This document shows positions 36,555 through 47,834 of a stretch of DNA of 64,000 nucleotides, piece after piece. A program made the translations under genes and the position numbers. Position 1 is the first letter of the stretch. Each line of letters starts with the position of its first letter. The stretch comes from Typha latifolia (taxonomy: Eukaryota > Streptophyta > Magnoliopsida > Poales > Typhaceae), in the NCBI GenBank assembly GCA_019914945.1, contig CM034099.1, forward strand, positions 22,408,704 through 22,472,703, in the 5' to 3' direction. A model generated the notes under the pieces. That model did not search any database, was not told where the DNA came from, and saw nothing but the letters and a program-made list of their open reading frames with translations.

Positions 36555-37030
36555 ATGAGGCCCAATAGGTACTTGGTGGGCCTTGATTTGTTAGGGCCCA
36601 TCACAAATAGTTTTGATGCGAAATCCTTGGCCATTTTGGACTATTGCGATCTTTCCACGCTTAGACCAAGATGGTGGTACGTTTGGACTTCAATTTTTCC
36701 TCCCATCCTATGTTCAACTAAATTTATGTAGGTATGGGCTAGGCCCAATTGCTCTCAAAGCAAGCAAGTACCTATTGGTCTCCAACGCGTCCATTTTCAC
36801 CGACCTCGTCGTTGTTCTTCTCACCTTCCTCCTCCTCTACCAGGCCACTTTTTCTTCTCTCTCTCTTGCTCTCTGTTTTCTATGTCTGCCATTTTGTCCT
36901 ACTTAGCCTGCTTCCTATCGATATGGATCCAGCAAGTGGGGTGTGGGTGCAGGAGAAGAAAGAATGCAGGTTAGCATCGAGTAGTGTAGAAGTGGTTGGA
37001 TTTACTGGTTCAGATTGTGGCTTAGGTTAA
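36555..37030 (+). other. Possible small gene or gene fragment after site II elements
   Basis: Three GGCCC-containing motifs (36560-36605: GAGGCCCAAT, GTGGGCCTTG, AGGGCCCATC) resemble clustered plant site II promoter elements. Downstream, after a possible acceptor TTATGTAG at about 36731, one frame reads YGLGPIALKASKYLLVSNA and then a hydrophobic helix (TDLVVVLLTFLLLYQ). Another frame over the same span ends in SSSVEVVGFTGSDCGLG. I cannot join them into one product or name the family. It could be a small membrane protein gene or a broken copy of one. Confidence 0.25.
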
Positions 37031-38203
37031 ACGGTTTGCTTTTGTGAATTTTTAGACGCTGTGTTCCAAGGCTTATTATTATATATATTATAATATTGTT
37101 TACTGAGATTTATACAAGAGTCGTCATCCTACTTCCCCCCTCCCCCCCCCCCCTCTCAATTTGTATTTTGGGCTGTCTTCAATGCTTTAATGAATCATTG
37201 TGCCGGACCTGCTTTCTTTCTATAAGGGAAAAAAAAAAAAAAAAAAAAAACCCTTAGGCTGTTCCTATATTCCTGCATACATCTGTTAGGGCCAAAAATG
37301 ATGCAAATTTTTTAATTTAATTTTTTGGGTTTAATATCTATGGACAGAGTGTAATTAGATTAGATCAGCCTGACTTAACTCACAATTCCGGCTAATCAAG
37401 TATCCAGCAGCTTTAGTTATGACAGAGAGGATTCCACGTGGCGACCACTACTCTATGCTCCACTCCATCTTCCTTCACTCTCTTCACTGCTTTATGCGAA
37501 GATGGTTAGTATTAATTAATAAAAGTATCAGAATTTATAACAACCCAGCCTAAGGTGTGGTAATTACTCGTGCCCTATGTATACAAGGAGAATCCTTCAA
37601 AAACCCAAGCATTTTTGCGAGATTGGACTGCAAATTAAAAAGAAATTAATGTGTTAAGCTTCAATTAATGCTACTCGACGTATTAGAGCAACAGCATGTG
37701 GGTACCATGATGACATGCAAGCACGTAGATGCACATGCATGATGCAACCTCATTGCATGCATGTACTGCCTAGAATGGACCATTACCAGCTTAATTTGAT
37801 TTCTAATCTCGTGATCGAGAACAAATATGCACGCATGCATGCATGCATGGCCATACACATAATTAAACGAAGTTAATTGCATGCCGTATCTTTTCTTGGA
37901 TATAGTTATCGTTTTATTGTGTAAGGAATTAACTAAGACCCGATTGCATAAGAAGGTCTAACATAGTCATTTGGTGCATGAGAGAAATATATGATGATTA
38001 AAAGTTACTGTGAGCTAGTAGGGATATATTATTCCGTTGGAAATTGATAGCTAGCCAAGCTATGTTTTGATCCTAAAACATACTATGCCATGGTCAGGAT
38101 GTGAGTTAGCTCTACACTCTTAGCAACCAAGAGACTAATTAATACTGGTAATATATATGATACTTGTATAGAGTTTGTTAGATAGACACTTTGTCAAAAG
38201 TTG

Positions 38204-38205
<2 letters not shown>

Positions 38206-38255
<50 letters not shown>
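38206..38255. repeat. (AT)25 microsatellite
   Basis: Perfect alternating AT run in intergenic DNA. Confidence 0.95.
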
Positions 38256-38258
<3 letters not shown>

Positions 38259-38727
38259 CTGGTACGCAGTCTTCTGTATATAAATATTTGGCATTGATAT
38301 GAGATGGCAGTCTGGCTAGTTATCCTATAAAAATAACCTAATAATTTCTAGATCTACTGGCACACAGAAGGTACAGTACTCCAACCTCCTCCAATAATTA
38401 AATTGTCAAGGGCATGCAACTAGTCATAAATCTTTCACATTGGAGGCCAACATCACCAGTCCTTCACTTTTATATCTCCTTGGTTTTTATTGTGAGAATG
38501 ACATGAGAAGGTTAGCCAGTCAAGAGTGTACATATATATATATATATATATATGCCCATAGAATAAGAAACTGGAAGGAGAAGATGGCATGCAAGATGAG
38601 ATATTATTGGAATAAATATAGACAGATAGACTAATACTAGCAAGGAGAGCAACGACGGGTTACAATTGCTTAGCACCAGTTCTGGGCCTCTCTCTCTCTC
38701 TCTCCCTCTCTCCCTGCTTAAACTTTG

Positions 38728-38786
<59 letters not shown>
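38728..38786. repeat. (GATA)n microsatellite
   Basis: About 14-15 perfect GATA units; preceded by a (CT) tract near 38693-38712. The apparent frame SIYLSIYLSIY on the minus strand comes from this repeat and is not a protein. Confidence 0.95.
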
Positions 38787-38984
38787 CTAGAGAGAGAAGT
38801 AATACGTACTGTGATAGGTAAGGAGGAGTAGAGACATGCATGTGCATCCATGTGCGCCGTTCCGTTTCAATCGTAACAGCTAGGCGTGTGAGGGCCAACA
38901 ACATCACTATGCCCTCATGGGTCTCCGTGTCATCATATCCCTTTTCCATTTACTTTTCCATGAACCATCTCCTCCAATCCGTAG

Positions 38985-39022
38985 AAGGAAGAAGAAGAAG
39001 AAGAAGAAGAAGAAGAAGAAGA
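38985..39022. repeat. (GAA)n microsatellite
   Basis: About 12 GAA units with one leading imperfection (GTAGAAGGAAGAAG). Confidence 0.92.
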
Positions 39023-40399
39023 TGGTGATGAATAAAGATGTGATTATAATGATATCTAATATAAATTAATCTATAACGTGGCAAAATTATTAAATGCTAA
39101 TGTTCGCGGAAAGTTTGAGCTAATAGTATATTGTAATTAAGAAATATGATGAAATAAGTATCAGAGGTTAGTGGTTGGCCATTATGTGAGTAAAGAACAT
39201 ACGCCATATTACCATCAAGTCATGTGATACAATCAGGATTGATCACTATGTATATATGTTGAGACCTACCAGAAAGAGTTATAAGAATTGAATGCTTGTC
39301 TGTTAGATCATTAATTAAATAGTCCATAAGTTCTCAAGTTTGATGATTGACAGCCAAAATTAATCCAAAGATATCTCGATGATAATTTATTAAAAGCTAA
39401 TTGGAGTATTGTCTTCATTACTAGGACATAATAAGTGGCCAATGAAAACATGAATTTTGACTTAGTAGATATGCTAGGCTACTGTAGAGAACTGTAACAT
39501 GAAGTTGCCAAAGCAAACATGAATTGAAAATTAAAAGGAAAAAAAAAAAGTCAAGTGATATAGAAATTAAGAAAAGTTAAGTTCTATCCTCAATCATTTC
39601 ACAACAATTATTAGTACGATTCTTCAAATTTCTAAAGGAAATTAATGTTGCCACAAGAAGACAGAAACCTGGACCAAATCATACAAACTTAGCACATGCT
39701 ATACTAGGACCACCATCTTGCATGACTTCGTCAACTTTGTCAACTTCCTAACGTTTAAATTGAAGTCATCCTCTCGATTGAACTACATGCTATCTATTGT
39801 TTAGATTAACTTCCTTATGATATGTTCTTATGTTTATATACAACGCAATTAGATATGTATATATATACTTATCTGCATCCCTTAAACATTGGAACTTGTG
39901 CATATATATACCTATTTTTTGTCAAACTTGTCATCATATATGCGTTATATACATTGACAAGTTTGAGAAGAACAGTTCCTTTCTAATATTGCCTACCAAT
40001 TTGTCTTAGTTGTATCTCTTCTCGTCATTCATGTTTAAACATTTGCTAGCTTCTTATTAGTGGACATAATTATTAAGTGACCAAATAAAGGAGATCAGGA
40101 AACATCCCAATGATGCTTTGCTGCCACAAGTTGGCACCAGCAAAGAACACCACAAGCATATATCACCTTTCACTCTTTCCAATCTCAACAAAGTATATAT
40201 CACTCACAACTGACCATAGATCCAGCTAATTAAGAGCAAGCCTTTGTGTTATATATATATATATATATATAAGCCAACAAACTTGGACTACTATATATAA
40301 CGTCGTTAACAGCAAGTAAGATGAATAAGTAGTGGTAGTTTACTGGTTCAATGAGATGTATAATAACGAACTTGTAATGGATAACATATCTTTACCAAA

Positions 40400-40403
<4 letters not shown>

Positions 40404-40471
<68 letters not shown>
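40404..40471. repeat. (AT)34 microsatellite
   Basis: Longest dinucleotide run in the window, 80 bp upstream of the G-box cluster of the HLH gene. Confidence 0.95.
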
Positions 40472-40473
<2 letters not shown>

Positions 40474-40551
40474 GCGAGATATAGTTACTAGATATGTTTG
40501 GTTTCCCACTTCCCACCCCTGGAGTAATTTAAATTGGGAAGCTGTGGTATA

Positions 40552-40695
40552 CACGTGTGAAAGCTGTCAGACACGTGCGCCTGACAGGACGTGGCGTCCA
40601 CGTATGGGTCCCACGTGTCCAGCAACACGACAAAGGGCCGCCCGGCAGCTTCCCTCACATGGCCTTCTCTATTCTCCTCTCCTCTCCTCTATAAA
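40552..40695 (+). promoter_or_regulatory. G-box cluster and TATA box of the HLH gene
   Basis: Three perfect CACGTG G-boxes (40552-40557, 40572-40577, 40612-40617) plus two further ACGT cores (GACGTGGC at 40588-40595, an ABRE-like site, and CCACGT at 40599-40604) lie within 66 bp. The second G-box is framed by a perfect 7-bp inverted repeat, CTGTCAG (40564-40570) and CTGACAG (40581-40587). TATAAA is at 40690-40695, about 110 bp before the start codon. Known binders of such sites are PIF-type bHLH and bZIP factors; which acts here is not shown. Confidence 0.75.
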
Positions 40696-40749
40696 CTCCT
40701 CTCACGTTCTCTTCACCAAGCCTCACTTGTTCTCTATTCTTTCCTCTCA

Positions 40750-40754
<5 letters not shown>

Positions 40755-40792
<38 letters not shown>
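40755..40792 (+). repeat. (TA)19 microsatellite in the 5' leader
   Basis: Perfect TA run that ends 10 bp before the ATG of the HLH gene and lies downstream of its TATA box, so it should be transcribed as part of the 5' UTR, where it can fold on itself. Confidence 0.9.
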
Positions 40793-40793
<1 letters not shown>

Positions 40794-40802
40794 TTACACA
40801 CA

Positions 40803-41024
40803 ATGGAGACGCCAAGAGAACCGGCATCGTCGTCGTCGCCGGCCGGCTCGAGTTCACGGAGGAAGGAATCGTTGCGGCGGAGGGTGAGGGAGCTGCAGAG
40901 GCTCGTGCCGGGCGGGCGAGAGTTGCCGGCCGATCAGCTATTGATGCACACTGCCGATTACATCCATCAGCTGAGGTTGAGAGTTCTTGTACTAAGAGCA
41001 CTCTCTGAGTTTTATTTGCCTTGA
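40803..41024 (+). CDS. Atypical non-DNA-binding HLH protein (PAR1/UPB1/IBH1-like)
   Basis: Single exon, 73 residues. The N-terminus is short and Ser/Pro-rich; residues 20-73 form a helix-loop-helix: RRRVRELQRLVPGGRELPADQ, then LLMHTADYIHQLRLRV and LVLRALSEFYLP. The basic stretch lacks the His-Glu-Arg pattern needed for E-box contact, so it most likely dimerises with and inhibits other bHLH factors, as PAR1, IBH1 and UPB1 types do. RELQRLVPGG and TADYI are the features that point to this group; which subgroup is unclear. The start is the first ATG after the leader; longer in-frame reading into the TA repeat has no ATG. It is strongly GC-rich compared with its surroundings, as for many monocot intronless regulators. 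G-boxes upstream suggest control by bHLH/bZIP factors. Confidence 0.82.
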   Translation: METPREPASSSSPAGSSSRRKESLRRRVRELQRLVPGGRELPADQLLMHTADYIHQLRLRVLVLRALSEFYLP

Positions 41025-41319
41025 GGTCTTTATATAAGTTATGGATTGAATATTAGGGTTGTAGTTGTAGTACTAGTAGTAGTAGCAGCAGCAGCAGCAA
41101 CAGCAGTAATAGTAGTAGTAGTAGTAGTACTAGTACTAGTAGCAGCAGCAGCAGTAGTAGTAGTAGGTGTTGTTGTTGTTGAAGTGATCAAGTGTTACCT
41201 AAGTATTATAGTTGTTATAGATCATGCATTTATTTATCTAGATTGGTTGTGGTGGTTATTAATTTGTGTGTTGATTGTTTGCTAGATCCTATTGGTTTGA
41301 GCCAAGCTTTGAGATGAAT

Positions 41320-41353
<34 letters not shown>

Positions 41354-43310
41354 GTTCTATTATTTATCTAGATTTATTTTTCTTTTATGTGCTGAGGAAT
41401 AGAGTAATGATAATTAAGCAGGTCATTAATTAAGCTTAAAGCTTGTTATTTACCTTGTAGTAATCTTCCAGTACCTTAATTATTAATTTTCCCCTCTACG
41501 CGTAAGAGAGGAGAGAAAATAAAATATATTCAGTAACATGTGCTTAAAAAGAAAATTTTCCATCAACTTCCGAGGATAACATCTGGTGAAGCATGCGATT
41601 CTTGCTGTGATTAAGAAGACAATATAATCCTAAGTATCCAAACGAAGAAGTATATAGTACAAAGAATAAATGATATATAAAGATAGGGCCTTGGTGAAGA
41701 GGAGAGCCTATTCGTACTATAGTTATATATATATATGATATAAGCCTTACATGTACGTGGCCTGAGGTACAACAGACAAATTTATAACATTGTCACATTA
41801 AAACTGCAAATCATGAATATATATATATATATATAACATTTTAGAGTGTAATAAATATAATTTCCCCCCAAAATTTGTTAAGTTTGACCCCCATTTAATT
41901 TAATAGTTGCCTTTGAATCAGGTCAAATCATAAAATGATAAACTATTGTAATTTACCCTCTCTCTCTCTCTCTCTCTCTCTATAAACACAATACATATAT
42001 ATATATATATATATAAACATAGAGATAAATAAAAACTTTGGACTTTGGATAATTTTTATGACCAGAATATGAGATAAATGCCGACCATTTCTATGCAACC
42101 TTATGGCCTAATGTTGGAGTTAGCACGTGCGAATGCCCAATCCTGATTGCCAAGTTGCACATACATGATCACATGTACTACTGACACATCTCTTCCATAT
42201 TTTTCTAATAAGTTTGCTGCTGCTCTATAAATTGCACAGAGTACTTGCTTTCCCCAAGTGAGGCATGAGCTTTATTTTAGCACATCACTACAAAGAAAAA
42301 GACCACTCAGGGCCCCTTTGCTTTGTCGCATATACAAAAAATACAACATCTCCCTGGAATTTCAAACAAAGCAAACAGAGAGAGTAAGAGACTCATATGC
42401 TATATGTATATACACAAGCCAATAGTTTTAAAGGGCAAAGTAATTCGCATCATATTCTCCTCTCCACTACAACGACAGACTAATTAAAGCAAAAACTAAA
42501 GGATAACACAAGCAGGTTCAATGCAAAGGAAAGCACTAAAGAAGAACTAATTGGCTAGTCAAACAGATTTAACTCTGACCAAATTGTGAAGTGGAAAAGA
42601 AGGGATTGGCACTATCTCATATAAATATATATATACATATTAAGCTGCAGCTTTTCTATGGACAGCTCAGTGGTTAGATAATTTAGGAGACTAGATAGAT
42701 GTCCAAAACATAGACAACCTGAGAAAGAATGGAAGCAAGAAGGGGTCATGGGCACCCTTTTTTTCCAATATCTAAAGCAACTCAACCACCAGCAACCATA
42801 GTCAATAGAATAGAATTCCAGGTACATATATACACCACTAAGTAAAGAAGCCTTCCTAAAGGCTTCTAGGAGCTTGGCCTTTCTGAACATTATATACAGC
42901 AAAACTAGAAAAGATTGGCTCCATGTCTGCAGAGGTATTTACAGAGATATGTACATTGCCATAATTGAATAAATCAACGTTTAGAGGCGGAAAGCAAGTG
43001 GGATGAACGTTAGATGAAATTCATCAAAATTCCTGAATTAAATCTTCACAAGCTTTTGTGAGAATGCACACCTCTCGCATCGTAGTTTCCTCGTCTTGCA
43101 AAAATTGGTTCACTTGAGTCCTCAGATATCCAGCTGGAATTGCTGAAATATCCCACTACTCCCACCTTTTTTTTCTTCCAATCTTATTCCTTACACCCTT
43201 TTTTTCTTCTTTTTTTCCTTTTTTTTTTCTTATATGTGACATAAGAGCTTAAGATCGTTCGGAAGAAAAAGATCGTCTCCTTTATAAGGCCAAGCTGAAA
43301 ATAATTCACA
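41025..43310. other. 3' flanks of two convergent genes, simple repeats
   Basis: Starts with the HLH 3' UTR, with AGT/AGC/GTT triplet runs at 41069-41182 and a (GT) run at about 41321-41350, then AT-rich DNA with (TA) and (CT) runs at 41818-41835 and 41959-41982. About 42.6-43.3 kb is probably the 3' UTR of the minus-strand gene at 43311. No coding region is seen. Confidence 0.5.
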
Positions 43311-45658
43311 TCAGGAGTGCTGAAGAGATGAAAGCCACTGATCTATGAAGTCCTTGTCCTCTGCACAACAATTACTAAAAACCATCAGAACTGTAGGATT
43401 TTGATAAATTAAATTAAGTAATACTCGATAGGTGCACATTGAGCTTTCCTTACTACAGTCAGCAGTTGAGAACAGAGGAATAAATGACAGTAAGATTCAA
43501 ATGCATATATTGTCATTGCAGTTACATAGCAGAGTTTAACTGAAACATCCTACGGTAGTAAGCAACAACATTCAAAAGGATAATAAAATAAAATAAAAAG
43601 GCTGCAAGAAAAAAAATGTCAAGGAAAAAAAAAGTAACTCCAGATTCCTATGAATTAGCATGAACACCTAATATACAAGAAAAAGTGAGGTTAACTCCAA
43701 AGAGGCAAGCTGACCATAGCCCAGCTCCAATATGAGTAGAACCAAATTTGTAATTAGACATTAAATTAGAGCAGCAAGTTTGAAAATCACAGTGAGACAA
43801 TAAATTTGCAATCAATGAGGTTGAGTATAGCAGCATTGTTAAAGTTCACGGCATTCCTCATATTTAAGAGAAGCTCCGTCATAATTGAGGAATTGGACGC
43901 GAAGATACAAAAAAGCAATATCAGATACCTTTTTTATATATGATTAAATAAGTAGTGTATGACCATCATAGATATGCACCAAGTATAACTTCAAATAGCA
44001 CAAGAATGTGTATCTATAAAGTACTATATCTCCTAGAAAAAGGGCACATCCCATGTAGAAATTGTGTCTCCTAAAGCTCTGTATTGGTCAATCAGGAATC
44101 ATCTATACTTCAAGAAAGCCTAAACATCTCTACTTCCACAAAAATAACCGTATTTTTGTAATTTTACAAACAAGAAATCCTAGTTAAGCATATATAAGGA
44201 GGTAACATATATCCTGAATTTTACAAACAACAACAATAAAACCATATATATATATATATATATTTGCTGAAGCCCACAGAAAGAATTAAACAAAGTCCAT
44301 AATGTGAAAGCATGGTTGAGAAAAGATGGCAAATGTATCACACATAAGAGCATGTAGATAGCTTTGTAGATAGTATTTACATGCAAAAACGCTCTTGATA
44401 TTAGTTATAGGGTGATCAAACCTAACACAACAGAAATCAAAAGAACATGTACTCACAACATCAACAGAGATGCTTCAGAACAATAATAACATGTAGCATA
44501 TCCCTGTCAAAAAGACTTATCTCAAATAAGTCAAGGCAAAAACATACACCAACTCGTGAGCATTCACTATGTCTATGTAAAAAACTAATGGATGCTGCAA
44601 TAGCATGCATATTGCAAAAGACTTGCTAAAAATAATAATTATGAAGCTTCTAAATAATTTAACCAATTTGGTCTCAAGAGATTTTTCTCTTAATTCATTA
44701 GCAGCGTGGTTACTGTAGCGTTTTATAGAATACACTAACTAAGAAAATCAGAAATCAAGTCCACTGACGTTCTGGAATTCACAGAAACAGAAATAGATCT
44801 AAATTGTAGGTGTCAATAACCTTTTCATTTATGTCGTGCAAGATAAGGGCACTTAAAAGCCCAGTATGTAACATCAATACTCAATAGGTAAATTTCCATT
44901 CTCATCTAGATATAAATAGATATCCAAGTTTTTGTCCTATTGAACTCAGTTGAGATAAGGTAACACATTTCAGTGTCAAAATAAGATTATCGACCATGGA
45001 ATCAGAGAAGCAACCGATAGACATCAATAAGTTGAAAGTCCTGCTAGCTCTAAGTCAACCCACGAAACCCACATTAGGTATAGAGTTTTATGTTCCATAT
45101 TGGCAAGAAACAAAATACATATAAACAAGAACAAATCAGATTATCAGCAACTACATTCCAGTCTTCCAGAACTAAGAGTTATGAAATTGAAGTTTCCTCA
45201 CCAGAGAGATTCTGTTCAGTGAGAAATCCTGCACCCAAAACATGATTATTGGAGCTTTCCATCTGCTCGCAGCGTCCTCGCCCGTAGCAGGGGACGAGGA
45301 CTGCGAAGCTGCTCTCTGTTTCGTTCTCACTCTGGAAGTCAGGTGCGTGGGGTTCCAACCACCCAATTGAATAATCCGAATCATCCGATTCCGACCCTGA
45401 CATGCATCCTCCATCCGAAGGGACAAGGACTATGTCATATTCCTTATCAATCCTCCGTTCCTCCCGGCTCTGCCACTTCTTCTTGGTCCTTCTTGATGAG
45501 GACCGTATCCTGGGGCCATTAACCGATCGGAACTTCACAGAATCCAACTCCCTGAGCCCAGATGGGAAATCGGGAGAAGTGCTTAGAGAGGAATTGGGGG
45601 TCTCGTGATCTGTTCCTCCCCATAGCCAATAAGAGAGACGAGTGAAAGCAACCGCCAT
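43311..45658 (-). CDS. Conserved plant protein of unknown function
   Basis: Two exons, 45658-45202 and 43360-43311, give 168 residues. The donor CTCTG/GTGAGG and acceptor TTGTGCAG join in frame to SEDKDFIDQWLSSLQHS, a sensible closing segment for this family; without splicing the frame ends in an unrelated ETSIS tail. Visible features are an aromatic N-terminus (SYWLWGG), a basic patch (RIRSSSRRTKKKWQSREERR, about 51-70), then a well-conserved-looking acidic block (VPSDGGCMSGSESDDSDYSIGWLEPHAPDFQS) and SSFAVLVPCYG. I recall similar uncharacterised proteins across land plants but no function. The basic patch could be a nuclear signal. The last exon is only 50 nt and lies 1.84 kb away, so simple frame-based prediction would miss it. 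Confidence 0.8.
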
Positions 45659-46443
45659 TTCTCCCCGTTATAGTGAATTTTACTCCAATAAAAATTGTCA
45701 GGAACAAAAGTGATGCTTTCGGATCTGCCGAAAGATGGTAAAAGAAGAAGAAAAAAAATCAAATCAAACTCAGCACGTATTCGATGAAAACGCTTAATAA
45801 AGAAACCAAGTGTTTCGTCACAATTATCAAAGAAACCATCTTTCTTCAAAAATAATCAACAAATCCCTCCTTTTTTTTCCTCAAAGCACCCAATAATTTT
45901 TGCAACATAACGGGAAAAAAATCCCAATAGGACGAGAAGCGACCTCCTTTGAGAACAAAATCAAACTTTTTCCCACAAAAGAATAGTAGGCAAAGAACCT
46001 TTCTTTACCAGAAATACCTCCACAGTCGCCACGTAAAGATTCCCAAAACTTCTATCTTTTCTCCTCCGTTGTTTAACCAAGCAAAAAGGGTTGACAAAAA
46101 TCCCAAACATAACAGAGAAATAAAAGCAGACGAACAACACAAGAACCCTAATTTCTTCAAAAATCCCGCGAATCCCGCAGTAATATGCTTAAAAAAATCC
46201 AAATCCCAAGTTCCTGCCCGCCTCCCTGGAATTCCAATCCCAATTAAACACCACCACCGGAGCTCACCTCCCCCCACGATCGTACGTTGATCATGTCATC
46301 ACCCCCTTTAATCCAACGGCGATCGCCGCTCAACCCTTCCCCCCAAACACACCTAGAGAGAGAAAGAGGAGAGAGAGAGAGAGAACACAACAAGAGACGT
46401 GAGCCAACGAAGGGAGAGTGCTTCGACTTCTCCCCATTTTATA
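45659..46443 (-). promoter_or_regulatory. Leader and TATA promoter of the unknown-function gene
   Basis: On the minus strand a clean TATAAAA stands at 46443-46437. That predicts a transcription start near 46410 and a leader of up to 750 nt, beginning with a CT-rich segment (46355-46385) and possibly containing an intron. Frames on the plus strand here (45949-46538) have no domain. Confidence 0.5.
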
Positions 46444-47834
46444 GCCACTTGATCCGATTACCCCCGCCCCCAATTAAAATCAACGGCTCTCGATCTCGAT
46501 CTAGACCTGTGAAACAATCTCCACCGTCCGATCCATGAGCCCACGCGGCCTCAATCATTAGCGAAGGACGTTATTTGATCCGTCACCAACGGGACGGTAA
46601 CGTGTCGTTTCCAAACAGCCTCAAAGCGAAACGCTCTCTCCACGACTATTATATGTACAATTAATCCTATGAGACTGTGCGATCTACCGTTCGTTTTTAC
46701 TTAAATATTTAAATGGACGACGAGGATACAGGATTCACCGTATAGGAACTGTATGCGGTTTACGTGAGATATTGTTATCGTGCGGCTTCGATACTTTGAG
46801 CCACTCGTTTGTGTGGTGGGGCCACACCGCCACAGAGGAGGATAGATGATAGATTTTGGTTTGCTTATTTTGAATTCGATCGATTTTTTTATTCTAAGAA
46901 TTATTTGGGGGGGGCGAAGTTTGCGGCATAAGTTACTGCCACGCAACTTTTTATTCTTAAGATATATATGAATCTTTTAATCCCATTATTATATAATTAG
47001 ATTACCGATATCTTTGAAGCGTTACATGTACATATATTATTTTCCTGTTCATTTAATTACATAAAATTAAAGGTCATCAGCTATATCCAAACAGTATTAT
47101 TCTGATTTTTCTCTATTTTTTTTGGGGAATATAATTAATCATTCACTTGTAATTCATTTGTATAATTTTATATGTGAATGAGAAAATTGTGAAAAAAATT
47201 TCTCTATATAATTTTTTTTTTAATCCAAAGTGAATTACTAACGATTGCAACTTAATTTAAATCATAACCTCATATGTTAAATATTAGCCCAAGACATCCA
47301 TCTCTCTCTTTTTCTCTCCCTCTCCCTCTCCCTCTCTATATTCCATAAAAAGGCTTCTTTCTCGTCATACATATCCTGATGTTACCGTGGCTTCTTTCCG
47401 TGGTAGTCTAAAACATCACAACAATATTCTTATTCTTATATGTCACTAACTCCATAACCACTCGTTCATTAGTTTCCATCATAAATGACTCCAAACTCTC
47501 CTCTTATCTCACCTAATTCTTCTTTATTTGGCTCTTAAAGTGATGGTGCCACTTTTCGCATAATTAGCCCAAGTGCCTATCATTGTCTTAGATTCATGGA
47601 TTAATCTGTTTTCTTTACCATGATTAAGTATATAAGCCAACGTCTTATTATCCGAGATGATAAAAACCACTGCACTCGTGGTTTCATTTGTCAAAGTTAA
47701 AGTTGACGCAGGAGATGGAAATCCTTCTTCTTTACATCGATAGTTTGTTTATGGGTACATTGTTGTTTGGTTTGCTTAAATTAGACTATAGTTAGTTCAT
47801 CATAATTATTAAATAGATTGTTCTATTGTCCAGC

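Larger units (their letters stand above)
37031..40500. other. Noncoding region rich in simple repeats
   Basis: No coding region is supported. It contains a C-rich run (37135-37153), an A22 run (37229-37250) flanked by AAGGG and CCCTT, CATGCA (RY-type) clusters at about 37710-37850, and several microsatellites listed separately. Parts near 39.0-40.3 kb are ordinary AT-rich sequence that may be upstream regulatory DNA of the HLH gene. Confidence 0.5.

Noticed and set aside
38512..38949. 145-residue minus-strand frame containing SIYLSIYLSIY
   Set aside because: It is produced by GATA, CT and AT microsatellites and lacks any domain.
38728..39022. Regular repeat blocks considered as a CRISPR-like array
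   Set aside because: They are plain microsatellites with no spacers, and the genome is eukaryotic.
40752..40802. N-terminal extension of the HLH protein made of Tyr-Ile repeats
   Set aside because: It has no ATG; it translates the (TA) leader. The ATG at 40803 follows the TATA box at a normal distance.
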